DNA from: Clostridia bacterium
GTDB taxonomy: Bacteria; Bacillota; Clostridia; UMGS1810
Direction of reading: 5' to 3'
Length of the DNA: 64,000 bases
Assembly: GCA_017481205.1 (NCBI GenBank)
Contig: JAFUPN010000036.1
Coordinates: 1 to 64,000, forward strand
Notes under the pieces: generated by a model
What the model was told of the DNA's origin: nothing
What the model saw: only the letters and a program-made list of their open reading frames with translations
Database searches by the model: none
Shown: positions 61,740 to 64,000 of the stretch, in pieces
Layout of the letters: each line of letters begins with the position of its first letter
Position numbering within the stretch: position 1 is the stretch's first letter
Translations under genes and position numbers: made by a program

Positions 61740-63020
61740 TCAGCCCTGACTTGTGGGAGCCTCCTCGCCGAGGATAAGCTTGATGTCAATGGTCTTGCCC
61801 TGTCTGTACACCTTAAGGTTGAGAGTATCGCCAACCTTGTGCTTATTCTTAATTTCGTTGAGGTCGTCAACAGTCTCAATCTTGGAGCCCTGACATTCGG
61901 TGATGATATCACCAATCTTGATGCCTGCCATATATGCAGGAGAATCTGCAGTCATGCTTACCACATACACACCAACCTTCATATCATAAGCCTGTGCATC
62001 ACGCTCGGTTACTGCTCTGCCGCCGATACCGATTACAGGGCGTCCCTTTACATAGCCGTTTGCAATAAGGTCTTCGACAATGGGCTTTGCATCGTCAATA
62101 GGGATTGCAAAACCAAGACCCTCATACTGAGAGGAAGAAATCTTGGCAGTGTTGATGCCGATAACCTGACCTTTATTGTTAACCAGAGCTCCGCCGGAAT
62201 TACCGGGGTTGATGGCAGCATCTGTCTGGATAAGATTAAGTGTTTTATTATCTATGGTAACAGATCTGTTAAGACCGCTGATGATACCCTGTGTTGTGGT
62301 GCCGGCAAACTCCTGTCCGAGAGGGTTACCTATAGCAATCGCTGTATCACCCACTCTGAGCTCAGAGCTGGTACCCAGCTTAGCATAGGTAAGGTCGCTT
62401 GCTTCAATCTTTACCACAGCAAGGTCTGTTCTGGAGTCCGTACCTACAAGCTTTGCATTGTACTGCTCGCCGTTGCTGAGGATAATGCCTATTTCCGTAG
62501 CACCCTCAATAACATGGTTGTTGGTAACAATATATCCGTCTGCACTGATAATAACTCCGGAGCCGCTGCCCTGCTCAACCTCGCCGCTTGAATTAGGCAT
62601 CTGACCGAACATACCACCGTAGGGATTTGTATAAGTGGTTTTGTTTACCACTCCTACAACAGCGGGACCTACCATATCAACAATTTCAGGAGTGGAATAC
62701 ACCTTTCCGTCGGTGGTAGTCACAAGCTGCTGAACCGTAGAGCCGGATGCTTCTTCCGAATTTGACGAAAGGTTATCCTGCAGCTCCCGGGAAATCTGTA
62801 CCAATTCATCATTTGGTACTGCAAGGAAATATCCAGATACACCTATCACTCCCACCAATATAATTGATAGTACAATTGCGGGGATGTTTTTCGGTTTTTT
62901 TGATTTTTTCTTTCTATGTGGCCCTTCATGGGGCTCTTGTGTAAAGCTCTGCTTGGCATAGCTGTCTGATGTATTTGTGTTGTTCTGAAAATCGTCGTTA
63001 TACCATTTGAATTCGTCCAT
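61740..63020 (-). CDS. HtrA/DegP-family serine protease
   Basis: A membrane-anchored protease of 426 residues that degrades misfolded envelope proteins. A Lys-rich cytoplasmic stretch, one transmembrane segment (about 47-68), a trypsin-like domain with His169 (TNNHVIEG), Asp199 (RTDLAVVK) and Ser275 (NPGNSGGAL), then a PDZ domain (about 330-420). Start ATG 63020 (MDEFKWYNDDF) has AAAGGATGG upstream. It lies 131 bp after a histidine kinase gene, a frequent pairing in Firmicutes envelope stress systems. Confidence 0.95.
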   Translation of the reverse strand: MDEFKWYNDDFQNNTNTSDSYAKQSFTQEPHEGPHRKKKSKKPKNIPAIVLSIILVGVIGVSGYFLAVPNDELVQISRELQDNLSSNSEEASGSTVQQLVTTTDGKVYSTPEIVDMVGPAVVGVVNKTTYTNPYGGMFGQMPNSSGEVEQGSGSGVIISADGYIVTNNHVIEGATEIGIILSNGEQYNAKLVGTDSRTDLAVVKIEASDLTYAKLGTSSELRVGDTAIAIGNPLGQEFAGTTTQGIISGLNRSVTIDNKTLNLIQTDAAINPGNSGGALVNNKGQVIGINTAKISSSQYEGLGFAIPIDDAKPIVEDLIANGYVKGRPVIGIGGRAVTERDAQAYDMKVGVYVVSMTADSPAYMAGIKIGDIITECQGSKIETVDDLNEIKNKHKVGDTLNLKVYRQGKTIDIKLILGEEAPTSQG

Positions 63021-63105
63021 AAGTATTACCATCCTTTCTATGCTTCTATCATAGCACACGAATTTGAATAAGTTGTTAATAAAATGTAAAGCTTTGAGGA
63101 ATTTA

Positions 63106-63156
63106 GCCGAATCAACCAACTCTAAAGTTGCCTCAAAGGTTGACTTTTCGGCTACT
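63106..63156 (-). terminator. Imperfect hairpin after the histidine kinase gene
   Basis: AGCCGAATCAACC pairs with GGTTGACTTTTCGGCT with a small internal gap, overlapping the kinase stop codon. A weak terminator or attenuator ahead of htrA. No strong T-run. Confidence 0.45.
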
Positions 63157-64000
63157 GTTTATCAAGAGTCAGAGAGAAGGTAAAGGAGGTAAATTCACCT
63201 TCCTTACTGTCCACCCATATTTTTTCATCATGCTTGGCAATAATGCTTTTTACAATATACAGACCCAGTCCGAAGCCGGATTTATCTGCACTGCGTGAGC
63301 TGTCAAGCTTATAAAATCTGTCCCATATATACTTGAGCTTGTCCGGTGGAATACCGTCGCCTGTGTTTTTAATTTCAACATAGCATCTTGTCTGATGACA
63401 CCATATCCTTACAGAGACAGTACCGCCGTCAGGGGTAAACTTAACCGCATTGTTAAGCAGATTTATAAGCACCTGAGTGATAGCATCCTTATCCGCGCCG
63501 ACAATTATTTTCTCATCAGGGATGTTCATCTCAACCTCAATGTTTTTTTCGTCTATAAACTTTTCAAACTTGATAAGTGCCTGACAGGTCAGGTCGTTTA
63601 TATCAAACTGAGAGTAGTTTACCTGCACATCGCTGTTCTCCATACGGGTAAGGCTCAGCAGGTCGGTAACCAATCTTGACAGACGCTTGCTCTCAGACAG
63701 AACAATCTCTAAATAGCGGTCTTTCTCAGACTCCTCTATGGTGCCATCAAGAATACCCTCCACAAAACCGGAAATAGAGGTCATGGGAGTGCGCAGCTCG
63801 TGTGATACATCAGAAATAAAGCTTGAGCGCATATTTTCCAGATTGGCAAGGCTGGTCGCCATATTGTTTATATTGGCGCTGAGCTCGCCCAGCTCATCTG
63901 TCCCTTCATACTCCACCCTGCGGGAAAAATCGCCCTTGGAAAACTCCGTAACCGCAGAGTTTATCTGATGAATAGGTGTGGTTATAGTCTTGGAAATCAG
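63152..64000 (-). CDS. Sensor histidine kinase (5' end outside the window)
   Basis: The C-terminal 282 residues of a kinase that continues beyond 64000. The visible part begins with a HAMP domain (TTPIHQINSAVTEFSKGDFS, then GELSANINNMA). HisKA follows (FISDVSHELRTPMTSISGFV), then a HATPase with INLLNNAVKFTPDGG, IKNTGDGIP and GFGLGLYIVKSI. The frame stays open to the window edge, so the transmembrane sensor lies outside. A response regulator is expected upstream. htrA follows 131 bp downstream. Confidence 0.93.
   Translation of the reverse strand: MISKTITTPIHQINSAVTEFSKGDFSRRVEYEGTDELGELSANINNMATSLANLENMRSSFISDVSHELRTPMTSISGFVEGILDGTIEESEKDRYLEIVLSESKRLSRLVTDLLSLTRMENSDVQVNYSQFDINDLTCQALIKFEKFIDEKNIEVEMNIPDEKIIVGADKDAITQVLINLLNNAVKFTPDGGTVSVRIWCHQTRCYVEIKNTGDGIPPDKLKYIWDRFYKLDSSRSADKSGFGLGLYIVKSIIAKHDEKIWVDSKEGEFTSFTFSLTLDKQ

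Overview
The window is bacterial DNA with moderately low GC and dense coding. It fits a Gram-positive anaerobe of the class Clostridia. Supporting signs are the dgt-dnaG-rpoD gene order with a DUF1858 protein beside it, Mini-RNase III next to cysS, YitT, DUF3794/LysM and GerMN proteins, strong AGGAGG-type ribosome sites, and at least five secreted proteins with S-layer homology (SLH) domains. Several products resemble pectin-active enzymes: an oligogalacturonate-lyase-like propeller and a rhamnogalacturonan-acetylesterase-like SGNH protein. Together with the SLH abundance this recalls pectin-degrading gut Clostridia such as Monoglobus, but that placement is an inference.

Layout. (1) 1-2310: a large serine recombinase broken by one frameshift, preceded by a 45-residue partner ORF; probably the decayed remains of a mobile element. 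(2) 2329-16287, all minus strand: an AraC regulator followed by five secreted proteins (lyase-like propeller, two SLH proteins, a modular non-catalytic protein, an SGNH esterase). This looks like a surface polysaccharide locus with a candidate activator-dependent promoter. (3) 16840-32023, minus strand: giant surface proteins. They include a cohesin-like/chitobiase-C-repeat/SLH protein, a GLUG beta-helix protein ending in a type I dockerin, a cohesin-like/dockerin-like/FN3/SLH protein behind a TetR regulator, and an S-layer-type protein. (4) 32387-38300: an M23 peptidase, another SLH protein and a multi-pass membrane protein. (5) 38508-41238: a sugar isomerase and a HAD phosphatase divergent from a DeoR regulator. 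(6) 41290-49239: three Cys-rich single-membrane-span microproteins, an XRE/S24-like regulator, an NlpC/P60 hydrolase, an EamA transporter with a 5' leader hairpin, a small XRE regulator with a palindromic operator, a DUF3794/LysM protein, serine acetyltransferase, and a stalk-SGNH esterase. (7) 49398-53881: cysS-mrnC-yitT and a split transketolase. (8) 54072-64000, minus strand: histidine kinase, HtrA, DUF1858, dgt, dnaG, rpoD, a WalRK-like two-component system and a GerMN lipoprotein; this is a housekeeping block.

The least explained structure is between genes. Two copies of a roughly 200-bp element (16615-16803 and 39359-39573) consist of a constant TCGATATG/CATATCGAG word alternating with short hairpins. 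The hairpin sequences differ between copies while their ability to pair is kept. Each copy lies just past the stop codon of a minus-strand gene. Other dispersed elements are a 115-bp terminator-like repeat (two copies), a 14-20-bp-arm palindrome family (three copies), a composite hairpin cluster, and a 206-bp element with 35-bp terminal inverted repeats.
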